A stretch of DNA of 64,000 bases from Psococerastis gibbosa (GCA_963971405.1 OZ020487.1:45605039-45669038), one strand, 5' to 3'. Numbered from the stretch's first letter, positions 22,601 through 31,692 are shown. Program-made: numbers and translations. Notes: generated by a model from the sequence alone, not told the origin.

Positions 22601-25104
22601 ACATTGTCAAAGAGACTGAGAGAAAGCGCGATGCCATTACCAGTCTTCTTAACAACAATCACCGGGGCTACGGTACTAATTCCGGTAGGTGATTCATCCA
22701 TATGTACATATATATTAACCCTAAACGATGCATGAAATAAGCAATAGTTCGAACCAATGACTTAGAGTATATAGACTGCTTACGCCATAGGCTAAGTATA
22801 CTACATTGGTGGTACCCCTTTCTCTGGTGAGCTTTTAATATACAATTTTCCTATAGAACTACCCGCTGTAATTGGGTTGTCAATAGCGTCCATGATTAAC
22901 TTATGGAGCTCTGATTATGTGGGCTCTTACAACGCTGTGATTGTTGATTGGGTACAGCATTCTTTACTTTTGTACTTTACTTTGTACTTTTTTACACCCA
23001 AATGATAGGCTAATCGTCCATTAACAGCTATTAATATTAAATTATACTTCATTACAATTCAAATCCAAAGCCAACTGTTATTTTGTCGCGAAATGAATGA
23101 AATAAAAAAAGTAATATTATTTGCCTCTTTCCATAAGTTAATCATGGGCGCTATATTTGGGAATTGACAACTCAATAAGAGGCGGTTTTTATTTTGTTGC
23201 TATAGAAAAATTGTCAATTGTTATTGTAGAAAAAAAGTATGAAGAAACTTTTGGCCCATGTCAAAAATTAACAGTACTGGTTTTTGCAAAGACTTTCATT
23301 AGTGTAATTTTTAATGTTGCTATTTAAATTGATTTCAGTGCGGAGTTGGAACGGCAATACGAGCAATATGCAGCGAGAAGTTGAAAACGAGAGGATGGAA
23401 AATAGGAAGCGGTCTTACGACGATTCCTATAATACTGAATTCGACCGCGGCAAGGTAAACTAACTAAATTACTTCATTTATAAGGGCACATTCATAAATG
23501 CCCCTCATAACGTCACAGTTTCTTTTATGCGTGCTTTGTAGGTACGATATTCCTAAGGCGGGGATTCCACCAACCGGCTAGGGCTAAATACGAAAACAGT
23601 GACGTGGTAGCAGACATTCAAGACTTAGGCGGCGTTCCCACCGACCTCTCATTGCAGAATACAAATGACATTGACGGAAATGTTTGTTTTCCTCTATTCC
23701 ATAGTTAAAATTGATCAATGATCATAGAGTAAAATCACAAACAAACTAAAATTAAAAAATGGCGTCATGGGATATGTTAAGTACAAACATTTTAATAGAT
23801 TTCTATGAAAAGAAAAATTCTAACTTCCGTCAATGTCATTTGCATTCTGCAATGCGAGATCGGTGGAAACCCCGCGTAAGTCTTGAATGTCTGCTACCAC
23901 GTCACCGTTTTTGTATTTAGCCCTAGCCGGTCGGTGGAATCCCCGCCTAACCATAACAAATGTCTACCTCTGCTTTGAATGTCCCTTCTATCGAAGATTG
24001 GCCATGATAATGGCAATTGTAAACACGTAGATACTACTACTACTACTACTACTACTACTTACTACGAGCTCTCCATGGGGAAATTTAGGGCGATAAGCGA
24101 TCCCCTGTGTCATGTAGTCGAAAGGGCTGCATCCTCCTTCAGTAGAGGGGGAAATCTGATTCTAAAATCAGCCGCTTCGACAACATTCTGTTGAGGAAAC
24201 GACTAAAAAAAGTGGCGACTACATATCAGTGGACTCCTACCGTTTTGGCTGACATAAACGACTACATTTCTCCAATCTGGGGACCCCGATGCAGTCGTTT
24301 TGTGACGATGTTGTCGAAACGACTGTGTTTCCCATGTAGCCGAATGGACAGCATACGATACAGTCGTTGGCGACAACATCCCATGTGGTCGAAATGGCAT
24401 AGGCACACAGGTGGCGCCGTTTTCGGCAACATCATCGGGGCTTTTCACCCGGATTTTTCTTTCAGTGCATTTACTTGAGTATCCAGTGTTGTGATTTCCC
24501 GTTGCCTTCTGCATCCTTATGACGTTGACTCTTCATTGAGTTCCTCCGCCTTCGGGACCCAACCCCAGGACAAAAGATTACCCAAGTAGTGGTTACTTAT
24601 TTAGTGGCGGCAACTATTCGCCCCGTCACAAAGTCATCCTCGGGCTACTGTGGCTTTTTCTAGACAAGCCTGCACCATCAGACTGGCCACCACACCCTCC
24701 GGGGACTGCTTATTCGTTATTTTCGCAGCTAGCCACCATATCTGGTGGCCTTTCGCTATTCCGCCATCTGCGACCCCGGTAATAGCCTGCAGCTCAGCCT
24801 AGCAAGTCAAATGTACGTTTAAATAAAGGCATTATTGTGTGTCTACTCAGCAGTAGGTAATTTGTAGTTATTTTCTGTTTAGACGAAGAAGAGCAGGAAC
24901 GATTTCAGACGGGTCAATAATAATAACGGAGGTCACCAGAACATGTTTCAGCAACGCGCCAACCAGCAACAACAACAGAACTGGAGGAGAAATTATAGAT
25001 ACGATGAATATGGTGGTAGGGGTAAGTGGAACAGCAATAACTGGAACAGAAGGAACTACTACAGGACACACAATAATATTAAATCACATTACTCGCGCTA
25101 TTAG
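10602..25104 (+). CDS. Usp36: Ubiquitin carboxyl-terminal hydrolase 36 / scrawny-type deubiquitinase, complete, eight exons
   Basis: Exons: 10602-11262, 12336-12512, 13910-14141, 14961-15323, 21853-22140, 22479-22684, 23339-23454 and 24883-25104. They give 754 residues with consistent phases. This cysteine protease removes ubiquitin from proteins and is nucleolar and chromatin-linked in its family. The USP fold is complete: the Cys box [11 protein letters not shown] (C150), [13 protein letters not shown], zinc-ribbon CxxC pairs C282/C285 and C329/C332, and the His box GHYTAI (H410) with FDDANV. The N-terminal [21 protein letters not shown] block and the C-terminal EFDRGK plus a basic Asn/Gln/Arg tail match USP36 rather than other USPs. 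An in-frame stop lies just before 10602. The second Met at 10653 (MKMPASGG) aligns better with USP36 starts, so the protein may be 737 residues. The large fourth intron contains the antisense LTR element. Confidence 0.93.
11316..11478 (-). repeat. SINE family A copy (minus strand)
   Basis: On the minus strand it reads from AGTAGTGGTACGGACTTTG through a GCTGGTTCG B-box-like motif to the 3' part CTCTGCTAGGTTGGCTTAGT. The same body is seen at 39256-39440 (plus) and 15992-16085 (minus, 3' part only). It lies in intron 1 of the USP36 gene. The rest of intron 1, 11480-12335, shows nothing identifiable. Confidence 0.6.
12936..13358. mobile_element. Hairpin (foldback) element of the GGCG family, split by a SINE
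   Basis: The ends are TAAGGCGCCCATTCTACATA and the complement of a TAAGGCGCCCATTCCATATA-like right end. The arms contain CGTCAATCGTCAATG and its complement. The loop reads TAGCAGACATTAAAGACATA and then TCTGCTACC. The right arm is interrupted by the SINE at 13051-13301. It sits in intron 2 of the USP36 gene. Confidence 0.75.
13051..13301 (+). mobile_element. tRNA-derived SINE family A with 15-bp target-site duplication
   Basis: It is flanked by TTTACGTCATTTTTC at 13036-13050 and again at 13302-13316. The head holds an A box (ATGGCGTAGAGGTAACGA) and a B box (GGTTCGAGTCCC). The body holds a TTCGGAGGGCATGTAAAGCC / GGTCCCGG block that recurs at 27885-27915 and 39345-39385. Full length is about 251 bp. 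It inserted into the right arm of the hairpin element around it, so it is younger than that element. Confidence 0.85.
13560..13860 (-). pseudogene. LINE ORF2 C-terminal relic
   Basis: On the minus strand, broken frames contain [20 protein letters not shown] and an upstream [13 protein letters not shown] word, a layout typical of the end of non-LTR retrotransposon ORF2 proteins. It runs close to the 5' side of USP36 exon 3. Confidence 0.4.
14243..14460 (-). repeat. tRNA-derived SINE family C
   Basis: On the minus strand the head carries GTGGTCCAGCGGTTAAGACG (A box) and GTTCGAATCCC (B box). The other side has CAACGGGAAACCACTGCATT, which recurs in reverse near 24490-24530. Partial relatives lie at 36480-36670 and 41255-41360. 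Confidence 0.6.
14500..14690 (+). pseudogene. LINE ORF2 C-terminal relic ([13 protein letters not shown] type)
   Basis: The frame holds [19 protein letters not shown], a recurring C-terminal motif of RTE-like retrotransposon proteins. Related relics lie at 49480-49610 and 51740-51830 on the minus strand. Confidence 0.5.
15566..15785. repeat. MITE related to the element at 1-345
   Basis: The left end GATCGTAGAACCGCCAGTAA pairs imperfectly with the right end TTTGACAACTTTACGATT. The interior shares CTCTACATTTCGATGTATGA with the copy at 1-345. It lies in USP36 intron 4. Confidence 0.5.
15992..16085 (-). repeat. SINE family A, 3' part (minus strand)
   Basis: It carries the complement of CTCCGCTAGGTTGGCTTAGT and of the GGAGGGCATGTAAAGCAGGC block seen in the family A copies. 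The tRNA-like head is missing. Confidence 0.55.
16480..16906 (-). repeat. 3' LTR of the gypsy element
   Basis: It is 427 bp, with TG...CA ends on the plus strand. It contains a TTTATAAAAG TATA-like box near 16682. The adjacent inner side (16907-16925) holds a purine-rich tract on the element's sense strand (AGGGGGGAGCTG), the expected plus-strand primer, directly after the gag-pol stop codon. Confidence 0.93.
16917..20786 (-). CDS. Gag-Pol polyprotein of the gypsy element (1289 residues, one frame)
   Basis: I start at the first ATG (MDDNIAIT). The open frame continues upstream to 20834, without an ATG, into the primer site. Gag occupies about residues 1-270 and ends in an unusual Cys-His motif ([18 protein letters not shown], 237-254) instead of a standard CCHC knuckle. 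Then come an aspartic protease (LIDSGAG, about 291-297), a reverse transcriptase with YIDD at 588-591, RNase H with TDAS at 740-743, and an integrase with an HHCC zinc region (about 931-968) and DDE residues near D995, D1055 and E1091. No stop or frameshift interrupts it, so the copy could still encode all enzymes. It is antisense to the USP36 transcript. Confidence 0.93.
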   Translation of the reverse strand: MDDNIAITPCLSGISLSARIPSFWRDRPTLWFAQFEAVIGPSKPSDESQFQLVIAHLDKCDLEQATDILISPPSTGKYNAIKSRLITIYEESEDSRFERLFYNLELGDLQPTQLLRLMRDLAGKSAIPEPVLKFLWMRKLPGHVREILSAASGNLDALAPIADKILAQYQAMVQPVAAVSNQPSYTDLLGKLEQLQKRLEALTSERSRASSRDRDTQYQQNRPKSKCNYSNQQNTLCYYHRRFGTQARKCTLPCSFKQKNASLATYVASTEVAGKSCRLCIRDKCSGEPFLIDSGAGISVLATKASASQPSPYVLYAANKTKIHTYGTVTIQLDLGLRRVFQWTFVRAAVSQSIIGADFLQHFRLMLDVHGRRLIDSLTGLSTPASLLAADSVLLDTIDRSSPYADILQEFSSITRPFNFNTKPTHSVVHHLETTGPPLSCKARPIPPKFYQLAKAEFQKMLDLGICRPSSSAWASPLHIVLKKNGEIRPCGDFKRLNAVTQPDRYPLPRLTDFQYILHGKTVFSHIDLARAYHNIPMATQDIEKTAIITPFGLFEFPRMPFGLRNAAQTFQRFLDNIFRDLDYVFCYIDDLLIASTPENHSEHLREVFRRLQHNNITINVDKCQLGQSALTFLGYHVDTEGIRPPTDTVKDMHEFPRPTTISELRRFLGAVNFFRSCLPHAAEHQACLYKLLDGKKKRDRSPIVWDDQTNSAFLKCRTALAEAATLSHPVPDAELRLMTDASLTCVGATLLQMVNGKPQPLGFFSKCLSPAQQKYSTFDRELLAIRLAVEHFRRLVEGRSFSILTDHKPLTFAFTNPSSPSETPRRQRYLDYISQFTTDIRHVDGPDNPVADSLSRIAAISCPSSLDYAAIAKAQSTDTELTELRKNSKYSFLSITLPDATVPVTCEVSSGRARPYIPEQFRRSAFSSIHNLNHPGTRNTRRTVASRFFWPSMNKDLGEWTHACDACQRSKIHKHTKPPLGKFAAAERFEHVHLDIVGPLPLCQGHQYLLTCIDRATRWPEAIPLTNITAVTVAEAFYNHWIARFGCPLRLTTDQGRQFESTLFNRLAQLLGCNRIRTTPYHPQSNGVIERWHRCLKSALTAHLTDNWMQNLPTVLLGLRSMMNDSGTTPSQLVYGTELRLPGDFFTPPTSIQEPAEYLQALRNSITQTSPSFSSHRRPSLFIPKDLATCSHVYVRNDLVQKPLSPAYSGPYAVIDRQQHAYKLQFHGRQTYINIERLKPAYMLPSDSTPTTTAQAPSPTAIAPTQQPAQPTSRFGRTLRPTVRFAFP
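20823..20833 (-). promoter_or_regulatory. Primer-binding site of the gypsy element (inner copy)
   Basis: On the element's sense strand it reads TGGTGACCCCG, four bases after the end of the partial LTR. It is complementary to the last 11 bases of tRNA-Trp as I recall that sequence. The next bases do not continue the match. Confidence 0.7.
20838..21055 (-). other. Partial LTR duplication joined by a 17-base tRNA-Trp-like segment
   Basis: Bases 20838-21037 repeat the first 200 bp of the LTR. They run into TCACGTCGGGGTCACCA (21035-21051), which equals the 3' terminal 17 bases of tRNA-Trp as recalled, then ATTA, then the full LTR at 21056. The junction shares the three bases TCA. By eye the partial LTR matches the left LTR at all but one of its 200 positions. 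Confidence 0.85.
21056..21482 (-). repeat. 5' LTR of the gypsy element
   Basis: It is 427 bp, the same length as the 3' LTR. Three of the four differences between the LTRs fall in this copy's own first 35 bases (near 21066, 21079 and 21088). It is followed on the outside by the AATG target duplication. Confidence 0.93.
23554..23949. mobile_element. Hairpin element of the GGCG family with a second copy nested in its loop
   Basis: The outer ends are TAAGGCGGGGATTCCACC and its complement. The outer arms run through GGCTAGGGCTAAATAC to GTGACGTGGTAGCAGACATT. At the loop, CAAGACTTA and TAAGTCTTG flank an inner element (23628-23876) with GGCGGCGTTCCCACC ends and a different arm (CCTCTCATTGCAGAATACAA). 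It lies in the last intron of the USP36 gene. Confidence 0.8.
24031..24062 (+). repeat. (TAC)n microsatellite
   Basis: About nine uninterrupted ACT/TAC units lie in the last intron of the USP36 gene. The following 24070-24880 has repeated short words such as GTCGAAACGACTG and no recognised gene. Confidence 0.9.
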
Positions 25105-25251
25105 AGCGGAATTTTTTTATTTATTTTTTTATTCAATTATGACGTTATTGGTTGTCAAGGTGATGAATGCTGTATTTGTTTTGTTGAATTTAGTTTTCTG
25201 TGACGTTACATCCTTGGTTTTATATTCGGGATTTTCTTCCATTCAGGCCTG

Positions 25252-25399
25252 CTGCAGGCTGATCATGGCGATTGGTATTAACTTACTCCTGGGATTAAAA
25301 CTGTAAACAAACAAATTTTGAATAGCACTTTCCATTATAAAATTATCTTGCTTACATTTTTATTACCAGGGTATTATAATCGCCATGATCAGCCTGCAG
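25252..25399. repeat. MITE family D copy 1
   Basis: The inverted ends are CTGCAGGCTGATCATGGCGA and its complement. The interior GTAAACAAACAAATTTTGAA and its neighbourhood match the copies at 29531-29699 and 57228-57396. Confidence 0.7.
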
Positions 25400-25528
25400 G
25401 ACTATGGTTCTACATATATACAGTAGAAGAGATGGACTTTCGAGGGCCAGGGGCCACCTGCTACGTTTTTTTAATGGCTGGTCATAGGAGACGTGGCCCC
25501 AGAAACTGAAAAACAAATTTTTGGTAGG

Positions 25529-25803
25529 AAGGCGGGTATTCCACTGGTCGATTTTACTTCAAATATGATTTTGTCAATGACGTTTGTTTTGTTATAAGGA
25601 GACTATTATGTAGATACTTAACTTATCTATTATAAATTAAGTTATAATATGGTAGAGACTTATTAATGATGGTCTGCTACCATATTATAACTTAATTTAT
25701 AATAGATAAGTTAAGTATCTACATAATAGTCTCCTTAAAACAAAACAAACGTCAATGACAAAATCAAATTTGAAGTAAAATTGTCCAGTGGAATAGCCGC
25801 CGA
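25529..25803. mobile_element. Hairpin element of the GGCG family (long-arm type, copy 1)
   Basis: The arms are about 120 bp and nearly perfect, starting AAGGCGGGTATTCCACTGG. They include AGGAGACTATTATGTAGATA. The loop reads GGTAGAGACTTATTAATGAT then CTGCTACC. The copy at 31693-31962 has the same arms with the loop in the opposite orientation. Confidence 0.8.
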
Positions 25804-26379
25804 AGCGAATATCCCTTCACTCCTATATATCGTAGAACTCTAGTCAGGACGATTGTGTTAAGATTGGGCTAAGCTTATTTTGTGCAAAAAATCTGACGTG
25901 GAAAGCATCTGCCTCAAATGACTGTTAACACAGTAGGCAATGTAAGTCCAACTAACCCTTTGGAAAATAATATTACACCATTGCCATTAACACAATAGAT
26001 GGAAAGCTTAGCTCATCATGAAAATTCTCCTGAGAGCATCATATTGCCTAGAGCCCTAGACCATCAAAAACTGGGTCAATACATTGTAATATGGTTCAGA
26101 AAAGTTCGTGGAAAAATTGAGACCAATCCTTTCCACTAGCCAGTATTGAAATAAATCTTAACTGGTAGCTTAATCTTTAGCTCAATACCCTAAAAAGTGT
26201 TTCCAATCTTTTCTAATAAGAATATTCTTCTGCTGCTTTCTTCGTTGCTATAACTCTGTAAAACCTTTTTGTAATTGCTTCCTCACGTATGGTTGTAGTT
26301 TATGAGATATCCATCGTGTGCAGATGTTGCACATCTTTAAGACTGTCTGCCGTGAAATATTGTGGCTCTGTAGAAGTTT

Positions 26380-26660
26380 TAAACTGTTCCTCGGCAGTCA
26401 TCGACGCCAAGGGTCGCCAGATCCACCTCGACGTCATCCTGCCATCGCATCCGTGGTCGTCTCACTGGTCTTCTCCCTTGGAGCACCTTGTGTAGGGCTG
26501 CTCTTGTTGCCCTATGATCTGGCATACGTTCCACGAGCCCTAGCCACCTGATGTGGGCTCTCTTGATTTTGGCTTCTACTATTATCGTAGGTTCTTCGTA
26601 TATATCTTATATAGAGCTCATCATTTCTACGGATACGCCACTCTGATTGAAACCTTTAAT
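26380..26660 (-). pseudogene. LINE ORF2 C-terminal relic
   Basis: On the minus strand, frames hold RAHIRWLGLVERMPDHRATR followed by RPRMRWQDDVEVDL. This is the familiar ending of a non-LTR retrotransposon ORF2. The same family is on the plus strand at 51035-51325. 25804-26379 and 26661-27128 show no gene; a run of G lies near 26775. Confidence 0.55.
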
Positions 26661-27128
26661 AACGAGTACATATATTAAGGTCGTAAGGACCAGCCAGAGC
26701 CGGATCGACAGCGTCACAAGTTGAATGGAATTGAGTGTTATAATTAATAGTAGCCCTGTTGTATACTAGCGGAGTGGGGGGGGGGGGGGGACAATACCAA
26801 CAATTCGTGGATATCCATTGGGTCGTTGACTGGGCAAGGGTCCCTATATTAGTAGGCCTACATCCATAAAAATAATAATTCAAATAATAATATCCTAATT
26901 AATTAACGAATTCATCCACAGTATTTCTTTATGGCCCTACTCTTATTTTTTTTCCGCTAAATTAAAGCGTCACAGAGAGCAATCAGTTTTATAACAGATA
27001 TCCGTAGTGAGGGGCATTAATGGGCCATGTTGTATTTCTTTATTCTTTACTTTGAACGAAAAGCGCTACTTAGGGTACTGCTCGGTACACTCAGACGATT
27101 TTCCCAGCCCTGATTTGCTGATGTCTTT

Positions 27129-27271
27129 TAGGCGCTAATTCCACCAACGTCAATAGTGATATTAAATGTTTTTTGACGTGGTAGCAGACATTTTTAGACT
27201 GTCTAAAAATGTCTGCTACCAAGTAAAAAAACATTAAATATCAATATTGACGTTGGTGGAATCAGCGCCTT
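27129..27271. mobile_element. Hairpin element of the GGCG family (short-arm type, copy 1)
   Basis: The ends are TTAGGCGCTAATTCCACCAA and its near complement. The arms contain ACGTCAATAGTGATATTAAA. The centre is GTGGTAGCAGACATTTTTAG followed by a matching half, so the loop is itself palindromic. The sister copy is at 31999-32142. Confidence 0.8.
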
Positions 27272-27842
27272 TGGCCCTGTTGAATGGCCGGTGTAAAACC
27301 ACAGAGTCTAATTCTGAAGATTTCTATGATCTGGCGTCTCTAAAGGAAACCCTTGCAATTTTCATGCCAGCATCAGAAACCGCTGAGAAATTGACAAAAA
27401 ATGGAAAAGGCGTCAGCAAATCTCGACTGGGAGAATCGTCCGTGTGTACTGCATTGTTATGCTCTGTCTTGATTATGAGTCTCTTTCGTATAGAAATCCA
27501 AAATGGCGACAATACATGTAGCTATAGGGAAATTACGTCAAATCCCAATCTTTTCACTATGTAGCCGCATGTACTTTCCTATGCGAAAGAGGTCCATAGG
27601 AACGAATCTCAAGTAGGCGTAGGACCGACATGAAGGGATACATTTCCGGGTATATCACCTGGGGATAGTGATAAATTGAACTTATTACTAACTCGATCAA
27701 TTTAAACACGGCTTAATTAATGTATTGTCTGCCGCAACTTATTGCTGTTTATTGTTACATGCGTTTTGTTAGGTCTCCGACATGTTTATCACGTATGTTT
27801 CATATTGATATTTATTGTCCAAAGCTAAAGGGGTTTCGCTCG

Positions 27843-27915
27843 ATAGGTTAGTGTTCGAGTCCCACGTAATTTTGTGCCCATGCTTCGGAGGGCATATAAA
27901 GCACGGGCCCGGTAA
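27843..27915 (+). repeat. SINE family A fragment
   Basis: A B-box-like GTGTTCGAGTCCCACG is followed by CATGCTTCGGAGGGCATATA and GGGCCCGG, as in the full copy at 13051-13301. The A-box side is degraded. Confidence 0.55.
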
Positions 27916-28064
27916 TAGAAGAAAAATCATTTATAATTTTCAATAATTATTTAATAATTACTTTTCTAAAAGTATTGGTAATTTGAATACCATTTATATA
28001 TATATACAGTATAGCCCGTTTATATATTTTACGGTCACATGATGCGCCCTTATTGCACGCTCTA

Positions 28065-28377
28065 AACAACCACATTTTTGGTTGACCTCCCACGTATATG
28101 GCTGGACGAATGGTTGGTGCAAACCCACAGAGTCTACCTCAGAAGATTGCCATCATCTTACGTGTCTAGTGGAAACCCTCTTCCGAAATCGACAAGAAAT
28201 CTTCTCCTAGCCCTATGGCTGCAATGGAAAAGTCGCCGGCAAATCCCAACTGCGAGAATCGTCCGAGTGTACCGGGCCTACATGGAGGGGATTGCAACCG
28301 CGCTGTTTCCGTATAACGAAAGACTGCGGCCCTAAACCTCTCCAAGCCGCGAGAGGTCAACTAATAATGTGGTTGTT
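28065..28377. repeat. TIR element (about 313 bp)
   Basis: The ends AACAACCACATTTTTGGTTG and CTAATAATGTGGTTGTTT are imperfect inverted repeats. The interior shares CCACAGAGTCTA and GAGAATCGTCCG words with 27290-27450, so that region probably holds a related, degraded copy. No intact protein is seen. Confidence 0.55.
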
Positions 28378-28514
28378 TGTAGCTTGCATATATCTGACTT
28401 ATGTAGCATTCATTGCCTATTGAGTTTTAATGCCAATCAGCAGACCTAGCATGCCATGTTTAATTAATACAGGTGTTAAGTAAAGACGTGCTATGTCTGC
28501 AGCAGCTGTTGGGA

Positions 28515-29377
28515 ACTATAAAGGGTCTTCACAATGCCGGTGTTATAATCGAGTTGTCTAGTTAGGAGTGTTATCCAAGTTAATACACAGTCTTGAGTGG
28601 ACCTCGGGGTGAGTTATTATGCTAAATCGAAAAAACTCCCTATAAAATTTAATTAAATATGAATGGTTCTGTAATCTTTTTTAAAAAAAGAGGGAACCGG
28701 TACATACATCAATAATTATTGCCGTCTTGTCGAATTATTTAAGCCAGTGGCGGACACCCCCACCCCCTAAAATTTTAAAAGGCGGCAAAATTACAACTTA
28801 ATTTAAATATAAAAATAAAAAAACATGAAATATGAAAAGTGTTATTGTATATACATCTTTAACTTGTTTCGGTTCGTTCTGTATGTACCAAACTGAATAT
28901 TGTTCGGAAAAACTATATCAATTACTTCAATCAAATTATCAAATGCCGTATTGGTTTTATTCTCAGTTTATACCTGAGGCGGCATTTTTAGGGATGCCCC
29001 TCCCCAATATAAAACGCTTTGTCCGCCACTGATTTAAGCCTACCCTGATGCTTGTAGACAGCCTTTTTGTCTTACTTGCGACTTTCCTAATTGTTTCTTT
29101 GAAGTATTTCCGGTAATTGTTTCTGACATATATAATGCAAATAAATTTAAATACTACAAAATATTTTTAAGTAATTTAAAAAATTAAATGTTTTAAATCA
29201 ACCGGTAAACGAAACAAAGATGGCGGCGGTCAAACAACTGTCGTTCGCAGGGCTATGTAAATAACACGCTGGTTAGCTTGGTTATCGGGTTCTACAAGTG
29301 TTAACTTAACTTGACATTCCACAATTAACTAGAGATAACTCGATAACACCGACATTGTAAAGACTTTTATAATAACT
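28515..29377. repeat. TIR element family E, copy 1, interrupted by a hAT-type MITE
   Basis: The left end (ACTATAAAGGGTCTTCACAA) pairs imperfectly with the right end (TTGTAAAGACTTTTATAAT). The interior GATGGCGGCGGTCAAAC occurs in reverse in copy 2 (56170-56692). The insertion at 28745-29031 explains the extra length. Confidence 0.65.
28745..29031. mobile_element. hAT-type MITE with an 8-bp target duplication
   Basis: The ends are CAGTGGCGGACA and TGTCCGCCACTG. The 8-bp duplication ATTTAAGC lies at 28737-28744 and 29032-29039. An 8-bp duplication together with CAG...CTG ends is the hAT signature. At 287 bp it is too short to encode a transposase. Confidence 0.85.
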
Positions 29378-29530
29378 TATCTGTCCCAATTGGGGTAGCG
29401 AAATCATTATATTTTATTTTTGGAGTGTGATGGTATAATGGTACGGTAACTAGAATTTTCCATTATTATAAATTGTTCCAGATTAAATTTACTTATTGGC
29501 ACTGGTTTTGCTCATTTTATTTTCCACCTG

Positions 29531-29699
29531 CAGCCTGATCGAGGCGATTATAATACCGGTATTTATTTAATCCCCTGGTATTAAAAATGTAAACAAGATA
29601 ATTTTATAATGGAAAGGGCTATTCAAAATTTGTTTGTTTACAGTTATAATCCTAGGGTAATTATTTAACCCCGGTATTATAATCGCCTCAATCAGGCTG
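29531..29699. repeat. MITE family D copy 2
   Basis: The ends CAGCCTGATCGAGGCGATTA and its near complement flank the same interior as 57228-57396. Flanking CTG triplets on both sides may be a 3-bp target duplication. 29790-29970 holds a degraded relative of the MITE at 1-345; 29970-30500 shows no gene and two C-runs. Confidence 0.75.
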
Positions 29700-30519
29700 C
29701 TGGTCCAAAACCCTAGTAATGTTGTTTATGAAACAATCGTACACATTCCGTTTTATTTATTTATTAAAATGTAATTTTACCGTAATTCTCGATCGTAGAG
29801 CCATAAACGAGATGTTATTAAGTGGAAGAAATGTTCCTGTACATTTTAGTACATAGCATGAGCTAATATGACTAACACCAATTGGCCACAAGTTTGGAAC
29901 TCCTTCAAACTGACATCCTGTGTTTTTATTTTTTATTAAGTTGAAACTGTCCGATTGGTTTTAGTGACAGTCACATAAGGCATATAGTTACGTCCCTGCC
30001 AACCGCCAACGCTGGGTTCTCATGCTGACGGGGCAATCATCGAGTCAGCAACCCAGGCCATGCACCTGGGCTCCAGGTACACAGCAATGCAGTCTCAGCT
30101 GAGCGGTATCGGAAAGTAGGAGTCTGGAATTTCAAAAATCTTTTTAAAAACTTTTTTGCTTTCGGGAACATTACTATATATCAAATAGTAGGGGACAATT
30201 TTTTTTTCTACTTTATGGCATCTCTTTTATGGTTGTACGATCGTTATTTCCTGTGAATTTGATTTTTCAAAGAGAAATATTTAAGTGCCTCCCTCCTCCC
30301 GAATAAAAAGATCCAGCTATTCCTGATATTATGTATTACATCCAAACTGTTATTTATTGTACTTTTATCGGTGCCGGATTGACCAGGGCCTTCATGTGAA
30401 GGCCCTTCTTCCCCCTCCCCCCCCCCCCAACGAGTAAAAGAAGAGAGGTCTCTCTAAAAGCCTTCAAAATACTTCTTACCCATCCCCCCCCCCCCTTACC
30501 TATTCTCCGTTTTCACTGC

Positions 30520-30893
30520 CTTATCTTCCCAAGCATACCTGACCCGTGGTGATCGCCTTCTCTTAATTAATCTCTCCCGTTCTCATATTTTTCATTCCTC
30601 TTTTCTTATTTCATCCTCCTCATTATGGAACTCAATACCCACTGAAATACGTCATTCCGCTTCTATATAGGTACCTTTTCAAGAAAAACTACTCAAAATA
30701 CCTCTTTGACCTTCAGGCATCGAACAATACCTAGTGAGTGAGTGAGTGAGAACTGGAATGACTGTGTGAATGAGATTATTTTTTTACAGTCTATCATCAT
30801 TCTAGTTTAAGCAGTTAATTGTAAGAGAGGGCCTTTAATATTCGCTGCGGACTTTTTTTTTCATTAAAGACGTTTATTATTATTATTATTATT
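30520..30893 (+). pseudogene. LINE 3' end with (ATT)n tail
   Basis: A frame containing TRGDRLLLINLSRSHIF and SLWNSIPTEIRHSAS is the conserved C-terminal end of a CR1/Jockey-like ORF2 protein. It is followed by a 3' untranslated stretch and seven ATT units at about 30872-30893, the expected LINE tail. Confidence 0.6.
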
Positions 30894-31159
30894 AAAAGCT
30901 CCCCCTCTGCGGAACGCAGAAAAACTAGAATTGAAAATAATAATTCAATTGACTTCAACAACTTTTGAAATTGGAGGGAAACACCAGTAAATATTTATTC
31001 TTCGGGAAACACTGCAAGTGGTTTAAATTTAAATTTTGTTGTCACCTGATTTTTATTAAGGAAAATGGGTTGACCTCTAACAATTTACAGGAGAATTATT
31101 CTCCTGCCATTCCAGTTAATATATTCCTATGAGCCCCAAGGTATTAGCCATTAATTTGC

Positions 31160-31412
31160 ATTGATTCAATTGTTTTAAACAACAGTGCACAATAAGCGGG
31201 AAATTCAATTTTTTTATTTTAATTTTTTTTTCTCATTTAGAATTAGACACATTAATTAAAATTCTGCCTGTGCATTTTAATGTTAATTCGTATTTCCTTC
31301 AATTATAAAACAATGTACCATTCTCTTGATTTCCAATAATTTATTAATTTGAATTTCCCGCGCATTTTGCACTTTTGTTTAAAACAATTGAATCAAAGCG
31401 AATTAATAGCAG
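31160..31412. repeat. MITE related to the inner part of 4271-4733
   Basis: The ends TTCAATTGTTTTAAACAA and TTGTTTAAAACAATTGAA are near perfect inverted repeats. Inside are AAGCGGGAAATTCAA and TTGAATTTCCCGCGC. Confidence 0.7.
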
Positions 31413-31434
31413 ACAGCTTGGGGTTTACAATAAG

Positions 31435-31564
31435 GTACGTACAACGTCAATGAAAATTATGAAATTGAAGGTGGTAGCAGACATTAAAGACATACTAAAA
31501 ATTCTGCTACCACCTTCAATTTCATAATTTTCATTGACGTTGTACGTATATGGAATACCCGCCT
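31435..31564. mobile_element. Hairpin element of the GGCG family (medium arm), left tip lost
   Basis: The arms are nearly perfect from GTACGTACAACGTCAATG to CATTGACGTTGTACGTA. The loop GGTAGCAGACATTAAAGACA then TCTGCTACC equals that of 12936-13358. The right tip (TGGAATACCCGCCT) has no partner on the left. Confidence 0.75.
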
Positions 31565-31692
31565 AATTAAAAACTATTCCCGGTGTTAAAGTTAATCCCA
31601 AATCGCCATAGTACGGCTGTATTTATAACATCTGCTGTATAAACGTCTGTATTTAACATATTTAGTTGACAATCAATATAAAAATGATTGGC

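Noticed and set aside
23979..24514. Overlapping frames on both strands at 24.0-24.5 kb
   Set aside because: They cover a microsatellite and a repeat with GTCGAAACGACTG words in a USP36 intron; no family match or codon signal.
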